A DNA stretch of 64,000 bases from Liquidambar formosana (Eukaryota > Streptophyta > Magnoliopsida > Saxifragales > Altingiaceae). The translations under genes were made by a program, and so were the position numbers. The DNA lies in contig CM077828.1 in the NCBI GenBank assembly GCA_039720395.1, forward strand, positions 18,636,264-18,700,263. Reading direction: 5' to 3'. The notes below the pieces were generated by a model that saw only the letters and a program-made list of their open reading frames with translations, was not told the origin of the DNA and did not search any database. Within the stretch, counting starts at the first letter, position 1. Each line of letters begins with the position of its first letter. Positions 10,787-21,800 of the stretch are shown piece after piece.

Positions 10787-10794
10787 GGGTTTAC

Positions 10795-11745
10795 GAAAGT
10801 TTTGGTTTTTACTCACAAATGTGTGCACACATTTTCCTATCTCATGGGATAATAACAATTAATGGATAGTGATAATGATAGTAGATTAATCTAAATCATT
10901 TAACGTTTAGTCATTAGTTAAATTAATATTGGAAATTAATTGACATAGAATGGACAATAACATTATCCACATTCACAAGTTAATTGAATCAAATATCTAG
11001 AATCTAGATAACCTATTAATTGATTATAAACAAAACCTTTAAAATATAAATAAATAAAGAGAAATGATTCTTGAGGCGAGTGACGTTTGCCGACTCACAA
11101 GCCGAGGGCAGATTAAAAAATAAAAATAGAGGAAGTAAGGCATTTCAACGGGTCTATATGCATAAGCTGTACTAGTTATGTCAGCCCCCATCAATGCATG
11201 TCAGCACTTTAGATTATTGAAGCCTTTCTCTCTACCTAAAATGTTGAACCCTAAAACATTAGTACACCTTGCTTTGTTTTGTTTCTCTCTCCTCCTTTCT
11301 CTCCTCTCTCTTTAGTCTCCTTGTGAGTCCACCCTTTCTCTCTCTTTTCTCTCTCCCCTTTCCCTATTTGATTTGGAACAACACTCCCTTTCCAAAAAGT
11401 ATTACTTTTCCTCTCTCTCTTTATTTCTCTCTCTATCCACATCTCCTCTACAATTTACCCCTCCTAGATATCTTCTACTTCCTCCTCTCTCTACCCACCT
11501 TCTTTTATTCCTCCCCCATTGGAACGAAACTACTAATATGAAAATGCAACAAAAATGATGGTGAGAAAGTGGGTTTTTTTTCGAATTCCATCTCCATTGA
11601 TTTTGTAGATTTGAAGCTTAGTAGATCATCCATCAATGGTGTTTTCAAGAATGAAAAAAGAGATAAGAGAAAACAACTCGTTGTTTCATAGAGGTGTAGC
11701 TTTGTGATGGTGTCGAAGCTAAAATCTGCAGATCTGGAAGGTTTT
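10795..11745. other. Non-coding spacer with pyrimidine-rich tract
   Basis: No gene seen. 11270-11520 is a CT-rich low-complexity tract that produces spurious open frames on both strands. Confidence 0.5.
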
Positions 11746-11749
11746 TATA

Positions 11750-12135
11750 AAATTAACTAGGTTTTTGTAAACTTAGCTAGGTTTTTGTGAACTTAGCTAA
11801 ACTTTTTTGTAAAATTAGCTAGCTTTTTGTATAAAAAAAATCTAGATTTTTCAATTTAAAATCCAGTGTTATACTTCTTCTTCTTTATCCTAAATTTTTT
11901 TTGTAAACTTAGCTAGATTTTTGTGAACTTAGCTAGGTTTTTTTTGTAAACTTAGCTAGGTTTTTCGTATAAAAAAAAAATCTAGATTTTTCATTTTAAA
12001 ATCCAGTGTTATACTTCGTCTTCTTCATCCTAGATTTTTGGTGAACTTAGCTAGGTTTTTGTAAACTTAGCTAGATTTTTCATATAAAAAAAAAAACTGG
12101 AATTTTCAATTTACAATCCAGACTTGTACTTTTTC
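11750..12135. repeat. Degenerate tandem repeats around ACTTAGCTAGGTTTTTGT
   Basis: Short units of the form AACTTAGCTAGRTTTTTGT recur, and they sit in a larger unit of roughly 115-140 bp marked by AATCCAGTGTTATACTTC (11861, 12001) and AATCCAGACTTGTACTT (12115). The region is AT-rich, non-coding and satellite-like. Confidence 0.65.
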
Positions 12136-12955
12136 TTCTTCTTCTTCTTCTTCGTCTTTTTTTTTTTTTCCCTGTGTTGTTTATTGGATCAAATCCCACA
12201 AAAATAAAGTCATTTGTTTAGGATGTGGTTGTGCCTTCCTTTTCATTGTAGCGGGAGTGTGGGTATAGGTTTGTTTGTGGGTATAGAGAGAGAAGAGGAA
12301 GGGGTAAAGTTGCAGAAAGTGGAGAGAGAGAACGTTTGATAATTGATTTTTGGGGTTAGGGAACAATGGACTGGAGCGAAAGAAGATGAAGCAAATAAGT
12401 AATTTCATCAAATAATATTTAAATTCTGTTAGTTTTGACAGAAATTCTTAGTCGTTTGACGGCTTCGTTGGACGGAGTCGCCTTATATTGCATCCCTCAT
12501 AAATAAAAATTAAAAAAAAATAAAAACTATTGAAGTTCGGGTAATTCTAAAATAGAAAAGGGGAGGAACAGACATCATCATCGAGTTCGGGTAATTGAAG
12601 TTCGACCCGAAATCGGAAAAACCCCAAATCTGTTGTCGGACATTTCTAGGGTTTCCGGTTCGATCTTCTCCGTCTTTCAGGACTAGCTCATCTTCTATTA
12701 GAAACATCGCTGATATTCTCTCTGTATTTTGCACAACACCGTCTCTGTTGGAAGGTATTTCTTGCCCTATTCTTCTTCTTCATATTTTTTCAATTGTTAG
12801 GGTTAGGGTTTGGGTTTTAATATTATCGAGCTTTATTCCCCCTTTGGATGCTAAAATTGTTGAATCTTTGACATTTTCATTACATCCAGTTATTCACTTT
12901 CTGGAAACCAGGAGAAAAAAAAAAAAAACAAGGGAAGAAGAAGAGGGCGGAGAAA

Positions 12956-13413
12956 ATGGTGGGTTCTCAGAAATGGGGTTACGTCAGAATCATGGCAGGC
13001 ACCATTCTCGGAGGCGTTCTTGGCTTCTATGTCATGCACCGAGTTGAAACTAGCTACAAGGTCCCCTCCCCACAACTTCAACCTCTTTCCACTTCAAATT
13101 CTTCTACTTTTTCCTTTAGTCTTTCCACTGCTTGGTTGCTGAGAAACCTTAGGAAATGAAAAGAAAAGAAAACTCCAGAATCTTATCAAGTCAATTTGTC
13201 TTGCTTTTAATTTCTTCGATTCGATTTGATTTGACTTCGAGCTCGAACCCCCTTTTTTTTTGTGGGCATGATTTTTATTGAATATTGTAAGAAATAGTGC
13301 TTGAATTTCTGGTTTTTGATCAAATGCAGGAGAAGATGAATGAGAGATTGAAGAAGTATGAAATGGAGAAGAGGAAGAGAGAAAAATTGAATGAGCTTGA
13401 AGAGTCACTCTAG
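12956..13413 (+). CDS. Small single-pass membrane protein, 62 aa, two exons
   Basis: Exons are 12956-13060 and 13330-13413, joined in phase 0 across a GT-AG intron (acceptor ATGCAG). The 62-aa product has a short N-terminus, one hydrophobic segment (about residues 9-27, with GTILGGVLGFYVM), then a strongly charged helix rich in K, E and R ending in EELEESL-type sequence. Its size and layout fit a mitochondrial or other organellar inner-membrane accessory protein, but I cannot name the family. The charged second exon begins directly after the membrane-proximal HRVETSYK, as expected for a membrane anchor plus amphipathic coil. A 5' UTR intron (donor near 12753, acceptor near 12911) is plausible but unproven. 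Confidence 0.72.
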
Positions 13414-16340
13414 CAATCAAATTGTTGTTAGTTTTTATTTTATTTTATTATTTTTACTTTATGATTTATTTCTGTAGAATTAGGGCCTAGTTGAGGGGAA
13501 TCCAGGGTTTGATGTTTGAGAACAATGTGCCGGCATCAATGTGATCCTGCCAAACTGGAAACACCAAGTAGGTAAGAATATTGTATCAGTTTTTTTTTTT
13601 TTTTTTTTTGGTGAACTGGTTTGTTTGAAATGCCAAACTGTATGATTTATTTCTGTAGAATTAGGGTTTTATTTTTTTCATAACTTTATTGAACTGGTTT
13701 GTTTCTTGCAATGGTATATGATGGTGTTATAAGCTTCACTTCTATGGTTTATGAATTTATGAGCTGTGAATATTCAAATTGGTGTGTGCGTGTGTTGCTC
13801 TTCATATTGCTTGTCGGACATAGGATTTTAGCTCTCCCCACTATATTGAGCCCTTTGTTCACGCTAGTTTGGACGTCTTCTTCAAAACTCGAAAGAGAAA
13901 CTTTTGCTTAGACTAGTGTACTCAAAATTATTTAATGCTGTTGGCCTCATTGATAAGAAGCATTTAGAAGATTTATGGGCTTACCTTTCTGTCTTCTTTA
14001 GATGGATTGAACAAGATGACTCTTCCACAGCTAAACTATTATCTATCCTGTGCAGCTTTAAAGGATGCATCACAGCCTATGGAGCAAAAGAATTTTGCTA
14101 ATGCCATTGGTTTTGGAGGAATGGCATATGGAGATGCACCTACTTAATTAAGGAGTGTCTTGTTTGGCATCTTGAATATATTTCTGGATTGGCTGATTTG
14201 GAAGTGGGTAGTCTAGCTAAAAGGGCTAATATCTCTATTAGTTCGTAGTTGCAAACCTTAGAATTGTCATGGTTTAGTAGATTAGGAGTAAATATTTTTA
14301 ATGAAATGGACTATCTTAATCAGTCATATGGTGACCATTCACCATTCATGCTTCGAATCTATGATTTTTGGTGATTTATTTTTCTTAAGTTAATACTTGG
14401 TTTCCCTTGCTTTTTTAGAATGCTAAAGGAGGGCTAAGGAGGTTTTGAATGTTTGGGAGGGTTCATAGTGGGTCTATAAGGAGTGGACAAGTGATTGTTT
14501 GATTGCTTTTCCATTTTAACTAGCCGGATCAAGGGGAGGAAGAAGAACATTACTGTCCAGGAGAAGAAAGGGAGAAAATGGGCTATTTTCCTTGTAAATT
14601 GTTGTCGTCAATGTTTTTTTGGGTTAGTAGTCATCGATAGGTAATATGTTTTGGTTATTGGACATGAGTCCTCTTGAACTAGTTTTTGTAGTAGATCTTC
14701 TTTTTTTCTCTTTTCTTTTTTGGAAGGGGGGGTGAGGGTATGCTTTGTAATCTTCTATTTTATGTTTTTTTTCATTTTTCATTTTTTTAAATGTGCAAAA
14801 GTTCTTTGAGCCCTATGATTTGGGATGATTTAATAGCATCTTTTGAATTAATAGCATCTTCTACTTAGTATCTTCTTTGAACCCTAGCTTAGTATCTTAT
14901 ACTTTTGAATTAATAGCATTCAAGAGTCAAGACTTGAGTCGAGTCGGCTGAGTAAAAAGAAGTGCTCTGAAAGTACTAGGTGTGTGTCTAACAGTGCATC
15001 AATTTTTTCTTGTCCTTGAACTTCTTGCCTGATTGAGAAATAGGCAGGCCCTATAATGAGAGGCAGAACAATGCCAAAAGAGAGTGGGGAGATTTATTTT
15101 CTTTTCACTCAAAGTTTGATGTTTTGTTCAATTGATTGTCGAGTATTTCTGTAACATATTTTTCTTCAGCTCCATACTTCGACCTTGCAAAATATGATGA
15201 ACTTATTGAATTAGAAATGCATATCGGAGGCATACCTCCGAAGAGATGTCTAAAACAAGCAATAGGCATCCCCTTTAACATGTGGTGCATTTCCTTTCAC
15301 CTGCTTGCCTTTGAAAAAAAAGAAGAAAGAAAAAGAGGGGAGGGGGGCGCTCTTATAGAGAAATGGGAACACACTTGGTTGTAAAAATTCGATGTTTGTA
15401 TAAATTATTTCAGTAATATATATGGCTTCAGCCCCATTCTTCAACCTTACCAGATATTTTAAACTATGGAATAAGGAGTTTTGTTTATTGTTTTCCAAAT
15501 GATAGTGGTGATGCTTATATTTTCATGGTTGTATTACCCTCCTGACTTCATGCTTGTTGTAGCAGAATTGATTGCCTTATCAGTTGAATGTCTATTCCTG
15601 GTTCCTTCCGTTTTTTGAAGTTGCCAGCACTCTTATCTATTTTGTAGTTTGATGCATTGGGATGTGGCTTGTGCAGGGATACATATAATCTTGAGAAGCC
15701 GCGAGTGAGTTACTAGCCAGATACACGCTAAAGAACATTTAAAGCACTGATCTAGCAGTTTAAACAAGAGCTAGCCTATGTAAGGGAGGAGAATGAAGGG
15801 AGGAGAATGGCGAGAGAGTACATATTCGGCTTGGTTTTGTAAGGTAGTGGTGGGATTGCTGAAATTTTCTAAAAGCATATGAGCAGTGGGAGCTAGAAAG
15901 ATTGTTGAGTTAAAACATTAGTTTTGGATTAGACATTGATCAGACTATTCATTGTACTTTTTGGTTTAGCCTTTCGCTCTTTTTAACTATTTGGTTGTGG
16001 CTTGATTGTGGATCTTCACAAAACACAAATAGGCGATTGCATCTTCCGGACCCTGTAGTTTCTTCACCAACATGAAGTAAATATTGTCATTTTTAGCCGT
16101 ACTTCCAGCATAATTATTCTCCCGCTCCTCTTGATTTAGAGGACCTAAAACCATCCGTTTAGGGAGACCAAAACTAGGTAATGCCTTTCTTTTTTTCTTT
16201 CCCCCACAACCCCCCCACCCCCAAAACAAAAAAAAAAAAAATTAGAAAGGGGCGGTGACTGGTTGACCGGAGGAATGAGGAAGGTATAATTTCATTAATT
16301 TGTTTTTGTCCCGGGAAGGTATGGTTTGAATTTTATTGTT
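13414..16340. other. Long spacer, possibly 3' UTR and decayed sequence
   Basis: No convincing gene. 13414-13580 may be 3' UTR of the preceding gene. A short diverged direct repeat (about 60 bp, 'TTCAGCYCCATWCTTC' type) occurs near 15140-15200 and 15395-15465. 15987-16229 is open on the minus strand but unrecognised. Confidence 0.4.
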
Positions 16341-16344
16341 TATT

Positions 16345-16575
16345 TTTTAATTTTTTTGGGTGAAAAATGAAGCTTTATTCAATAACTAAGACAGATTACA
16401 TAGTTTAAGAATTGTCATACCACGGACATCTCATGACAAAAATGTTACGACATTAGGAGGGGAATCTAGGACACAAAAAGAAGGTTGCTTTGCGGCTCTT
16501 GTCTTAGCTAGAAGATTGGCACAACTATTTTCAGCCAGTCACAGTGCAACAGCGCCTTGCAATGATGGACTAAAT
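16345..16575 (-). mobile_element. LINE 3' fragment with RNase H tail
   Basis: Read on the minus strand, the sequence encodes a stretch like ENSCANLLAKTRAAKQ...VLDSPPNVVTFL and then stops. This resembles the end of the RNase H-like domain of plant LINEs (NxCADxLAK...FDSPP). It is followed by a 3' untranslated tail with AATAAAGCTTCATTTTTCACCC and an A-rich end near 16345. The 5' part is missing. Confidence 0.6.
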
Positions 16576-17757
16576 TTAAATGCAATGATGAACTAAATTT
16601 AATTGCCATATGGAAGGGGGAATATCAGTTTGTATAAGGTGCAAAGCTACTGTAGCGTCTATTTGTAATTCAATGTAATGATAGCTAAGGTTCCAAGGAA
16701 GATTTAGACCAGCTCGAATGGAGAGAGGTGTGGATTTGAAATGCACGGATACATATAGTGTATATCTGGAAGAAAAGAAAAAGGCTCGAGTTCTAAGAGA
16801 AGAAATATGGCACCTTACCCGAAAAATTAAAAATTAAAAATTAAAAAGTGTGGCAACAAATAAGAAGAAATGAGAGAGAGAGAGAGAGAGAGCCAAGTGG
16901 GTCTTTCTTTTTATTTATTTATTTATTTTATTGGGATACATGGATGACCTTAAACCTTAAACTACCCACACCCCACCCCTAAATACCATTAAGCCACAAT
17001 GGCTGGTGATCTTCTAGCCCTTTTTTTTTTTATAAAGCCAAATGAGGGGTATGCTAAGCTTGTTTTCACTGAAGGTTTGAGTTAACACTAATTCCCTTTG
17101 TAATGCACAGTTCATTTGTAAGCCTGTGCATTTAGTAGTGAAAAAGTAGATACCTAAATTCAGGAACTCCAAGTACAAGAGTAGTAATCTTTTATTATTT
17201 GTGCTACACTACTAATTTCTTATCCTACCTTACATGGCCTTATTATTTAAAATAACTCTACTAATAAATTAGTTGATCTTGAAATTTATGTTTGTAAAAA
17301 TGGAAGGTTAAAAAAATGGAGGATTCTAAATTCATTTCTTAACATGAGATTAGTCATTAGTTATTTTCTTGTAATTTCAAAAAATTATTGGCTAAAAAAG
17401 GAAAAACAAAAAAAAAACAGAGAACATTCCACTATAATGGCATTGGTTATGGGGATGTTGGAAATTCCAAAAAAGAAAAAGAAAAAGAAAAAAAAAAGGA
17501 TCAAGTTGGGTTGAATCTCTTAAATCTATTTGGTTAATTCACTATTAAAAAATAAAAAAATAAAAAAAAAAAACTCATGCCTTCCACTTTTGGTACAAAG
17601 CTAAACAATTTTATAATAAATTTTTTTTAAAAAAAATTACCTAATTAATAATTATGATGAAATCAAAATAAATCAGGCCTGGCCTGATTTTCGTGTTCCC
17701 CACTGTAAATCCCAGTACGAGAATGAAAGGACAATATCTCCGACCAAAGGTACACCC
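16576..17757. other. Non-coding spacer, low complexity
   Basis: It includes a (GA)n tract near 16872-16892, an ATTT run near 16910-16930 and several A-rich runs at 17395-17640. No gene seen. Confidence 0.5.
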
Positions 17758-17858
17758 ATGGAACTAGAGACTTTCACGCGATTCCTAGTTCTCTTTAGAT
17801 GCACCCAGAACATGTGGGCCCCGCCAAATTCACTCACTCACTCAGACAGTGTCCTCAC

Positions 17859-17868
17859 TTTTCCCGCC
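17859..17868 (+). promoter_or_regulatory. E2F-type box upstream of the CDCA7-like gene
   Basis: TTTTCCCGCC contains the E2F consensus TTTSSCGC (as TTTCCCGC). It lies about 150 bp upstream of the start codon at 18015. Plant S-phase genes commonly carry this site near the transcription start. Confidence 0.5.
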
Positions 17869-18014
17869 GGAGCTAGGAATGAGAGCATAAGAGAGGACAT
17901 TTTTCTTTACCTTTTCTTCTATGGAGTACTACCTAAAAGGCCAGCGAAAAGTAGAAGTTTCACCACTAAATCAATCTCTTGTATCATTCTACAAAAGAAG
18001 AAACAGAGCCAGCA

Positions 18015-18768
18015 ATGGCTGTTTCTTCTTCTTCTTCTTCTTCAAAACCCACCACCTCCTCTGCTAAGAATGATAAGAAAAAGAAGAAGAACCAGAATCG
18101 GACTAAGTCACCGAGTCGGCGCAACAAGTCCCCCGGTGTTCGACTCGTCGGTGGCAGAATCTACGATTCCAAGGATGGCAAGACTTGTCACCAGGTTAAT
18201 CTATTCACATTCCTTCCCTTCTTCCCTTTTTTTTTTGTTTTTTTTGTTGTCACTTTGCGCTCTGTTTGGTTTGCTGAGAAAACTGAGGACCATGAGAAAG
18301 GAATGTGAAAAGTCAGCTCAACTAAGCTGTAGAGTTTGTATTCGGCTCAGCTGAATGGAGTCCATACACCGTTCCTTCCCTAGTTCATTCCCTTTTTCCC
18401 TCTTTTTTACTTTACGCTCTGTTTGGTTGCTGAGAAAATCGATGACAATGAGAAAGGAATGGGAAAAGTAAGCTCAACTAAGCTGTAGAGTCTGTATTGG
18501 GCTGAGCTGAGCGGAGGGCTTTTTGTTTTCTTGAGGCCCCCACATGATGATGATTCAAAGTTTTAATTTTTCTTTAAGTTTCCTTCATTTTCTCGGTAAC
18601 CAAACGATGGGTTATTATTTTCTTGTGTTTGTGAAATCTTGAGGGGAAAAAAATGTTGCAGTGTCGACAAAAAACCAGGGATTTTTCAGCATCTTGTAGG
18701 AATCAGAGTGAGAAAAAGAAATGCACCTTGAATTTCTGTCATAAATGCCTCTTGAACAGGTCAGGTTC

Positions 18769-18808
<40 letters not shown>

Positions 18809-21800
18809 ATATATATATTCATATTTGTGTATGTGCATGTCTATGTGTGTGTATGCATGTATCTTGTATTTTTAAGCAGTTTGCTTTCATGGGTTTGATC
18901 AGATATGGAGATAAGGCTGACGAGGTAGCAGGGTTATATGATTGGAAGTGTCCCAAGTGCAGAGGCATCTGCAATTGCAGTTTCTGCATGTAAGTGCTTC
19001 TCCTTGTCAAATTAGGGCCTATTTGGTCGTTCAAATGAATATTAAATGGTTATAGGATCAATTTAAAAAAAGTTGGAATCATCTTGAATGGAACCATTTT
19101 AAAAAGTTGGAATCATCACCATAGCTGATGTTATAGGATCAATTTTAGAAATTCATGAAATGGCTCTATTTTAAAGTTTCAATTCTTATAGGAAGAAGCG
19201 AGGTCACTGGCCTACCGGGGTTCTTGTTCGTACAGCCAAAACAACTGGGTTTTCTTCAGTATCAGAAATGCTGCATCGAAAAAGTTCTGAAAATTTGGAT
19301 TCTAAAGAGATGGTGAGAGATGTGAACACCTCGCCAAAAAATCAGACCGCTCCTAACAAGGTCTCATAATGTTTTTGTTTTTGTTTTTGTTTGTCATTAT
19401 GGGTCTGTCGCATTGATGTTTTTATCTATTTATATTCTCAATTGGTCTGTTATTAATCTTCTTGGTTCCTGAGGGAATGGAGGAAAAATAAAATCTTTAA
19501 TGTTAGAGGCAGGAGCCTTGCGCAGTGTAGACGACCTTTTACATTTCTGTCTTTCAGTTTTTTGATAAATGAAAATTTTTATTCAATCGGGCCAAATTGT
19601 TATATTAAGCTCAATTGAGTGGAGGTTTTTCATTTTCTCAAATCCCAAGTGATGAAAACTGTAAGATTTGAGAGTTAATATTCTTTTCCTACAATTCATG
19701 GCAACCAAACAAAAAAAGATGCGTTTTTTCTTGGTTACAACTTACAAACAGTTAAAGCACTTTTGACAGGCACCTGCAGTAGCTTCAATGAGGAAACGTG
19801 GAAGGGGGAGCGGTTTTGATGGAAAGAGTGACTCCAAATTGCAGTCTAAGCTTTTGAAATTGAATGGCATCGGGAAGGAAGCTAGGGAAACCAAGTTGAA
19901 AAAGTTAAGAAAGAATGATGGGAATGACAGAGAGGCGGCTGCAGTACCTTCAACTAGGAAACGTGGAAGGGGGAGCGATTTTGATGGAAAGAGTGATTCC
20001 ATATTGCAACCTGAGCTTTTGAAATCAAATGGCATTGGGAAGGAAACTAGGGAAAACAAGTTGAAAAGGTTAAGAAAGAATGATGGGAATGACAATTTGC
20101 GCAGAGTCAATGAGAATGACAATGTTCTTACAAGGAAAAGTAGCTCTAATAAGCATCGGATTTCCCAGGAAATATCTAAGAAAGGCAAAAGGATTCATGG
20201 TCAGGATGATGGACGCCAATCAATTAAGATTAATTCTGATATGAAAGTTCTTAAGAAAATTTCCAAGTCTACAAAGATAGAAGATAATGAGACTGAATTT
20301 CCAAATAATGTAAATATTGGCAAAGGTGCATCCAAAAATATGGCAGTTACACAATTACAGAAGTGTGAGAAGCATACTGTAGAAGTCCAGGAAAAAGTTT
20401 CTGTTGTTGAAATACCAATGCCTCTAGGCATTGAATTAAACAATGTAGCTGCCATTGACATGTCTACAGAGGACGTCGGGTATGCCTTGCAATTTCTAGA
20501 ATTTTGTAAAGCTTTCGAAAAGGTATGTGCAATGCTGATTTGATTTACTATTAGACTACTAGTAGTGTCAGAAACTTACCCTTTACATCTTATTGTAATG
20601 AATGGTGTTAGTCCATCGTTATTCATGCTCAAATTGTCAACTTATCTATGCTTTATTGATAAATAATTGATGTAAATTACGTCCTAGTAATTAAATAGTG
20701 ATCTCAGGTAAGTTATAGTTATGCTAATCAAGTTTTAACACTTTATATTTCTTTTTAAATTAATTTCCATATATCAATGTTGGGCAAGAATTTAATGCCA
20801 CAATATTTATTTAAGTTGTGAGCTTTGTGATATTCTTTTCCCCCTTTTTGTTTCCTTCTCCCAGTTCCATCGAGTGTTACCTGTCTTTTACATTCATGTA
20901 CTAGAGCGAATGATAATACACATTTCAATACCATACGTGTCATTTTCCTAACACACTTGTTCTTACTTTTTAGGTTCTCAATCTAAGGAAAGGGCAGCCT
21001 GAATTTTTACTCCGAGAATTAGCATGTGGACGAAGTAGACGTCGCATGGAGGATTCTTCAGTTGTTCAGTTTCATATCCAGTTGCTCTCCATAATTCTAA
21101 AGGACTCAGGAAAAAAGTATGCATTTTTGCTCTATTTGTTTTTTAAATTATTTATGTTATGTATTAATCATTTGGAAAATTTGGATGACCATCCTGAACA
21201 TAATTTCATGCAGATATCCTTCCTCGGGTCATGATAAAGGTGGAAATTCATGGTTTAAAGTTTTTAGTAAATGCATATCTAACTCCCAATATCCATTAAA
21301 GGAACTCATGTTGGATAGTTTTGATATCGATGGTGGTGCTGAATATGATAAGCTAGACTTCTCAAAAAAGCTTAGACTCTTGAATTTTCTATGTGATGAA
21401 GCTCTCAGCACAGCGTAAGTGATAATGTGCTGCTAGCCTACTATGGAATCTATTCATATTCAGCTCTCCCTTCCCATCTATTTTATTTTGAAAATTTGTA
21501 GATGACTCCATAAGTTTTTCCTTCAGAGATTTAAGGAGTCGGATTGATGAACAAAACTCAAAATTTGTTAGAAGAGAGAAGAAAGTAAAAGATGAAGTTC
21601 TTGCCACGGTATTCACATCACCTTGGCAAACACCTCTAGTGTGTATGCTTAATATCATTGGACAATTGCTCTCTTTTCTAAATAGGATGTGTTTTTTAGG
21701 AGAAAAACATGAAGAAGAAGCTACAGGATGAGGCGGCCAGAGCTATCCTCGCAAAAAATGGTGTTCCTCTTTCTATTTCGGAACACAAGGATCTTGTTTC

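Noticed and set aside
11269..11558. Open frames in the CT-rich tract
   Set aside because: Low-complexity pyrimidine sequence gives Ser/Leu/Phe-rich peptides on one strand and Glu/Arg/Lys-rich ones on the other; no conserved motif.
13699..14101. Two short open frames after the 62-aa protein gene
   Set aside because: No domain, no start-site context and no splice support; they read as chance frames.
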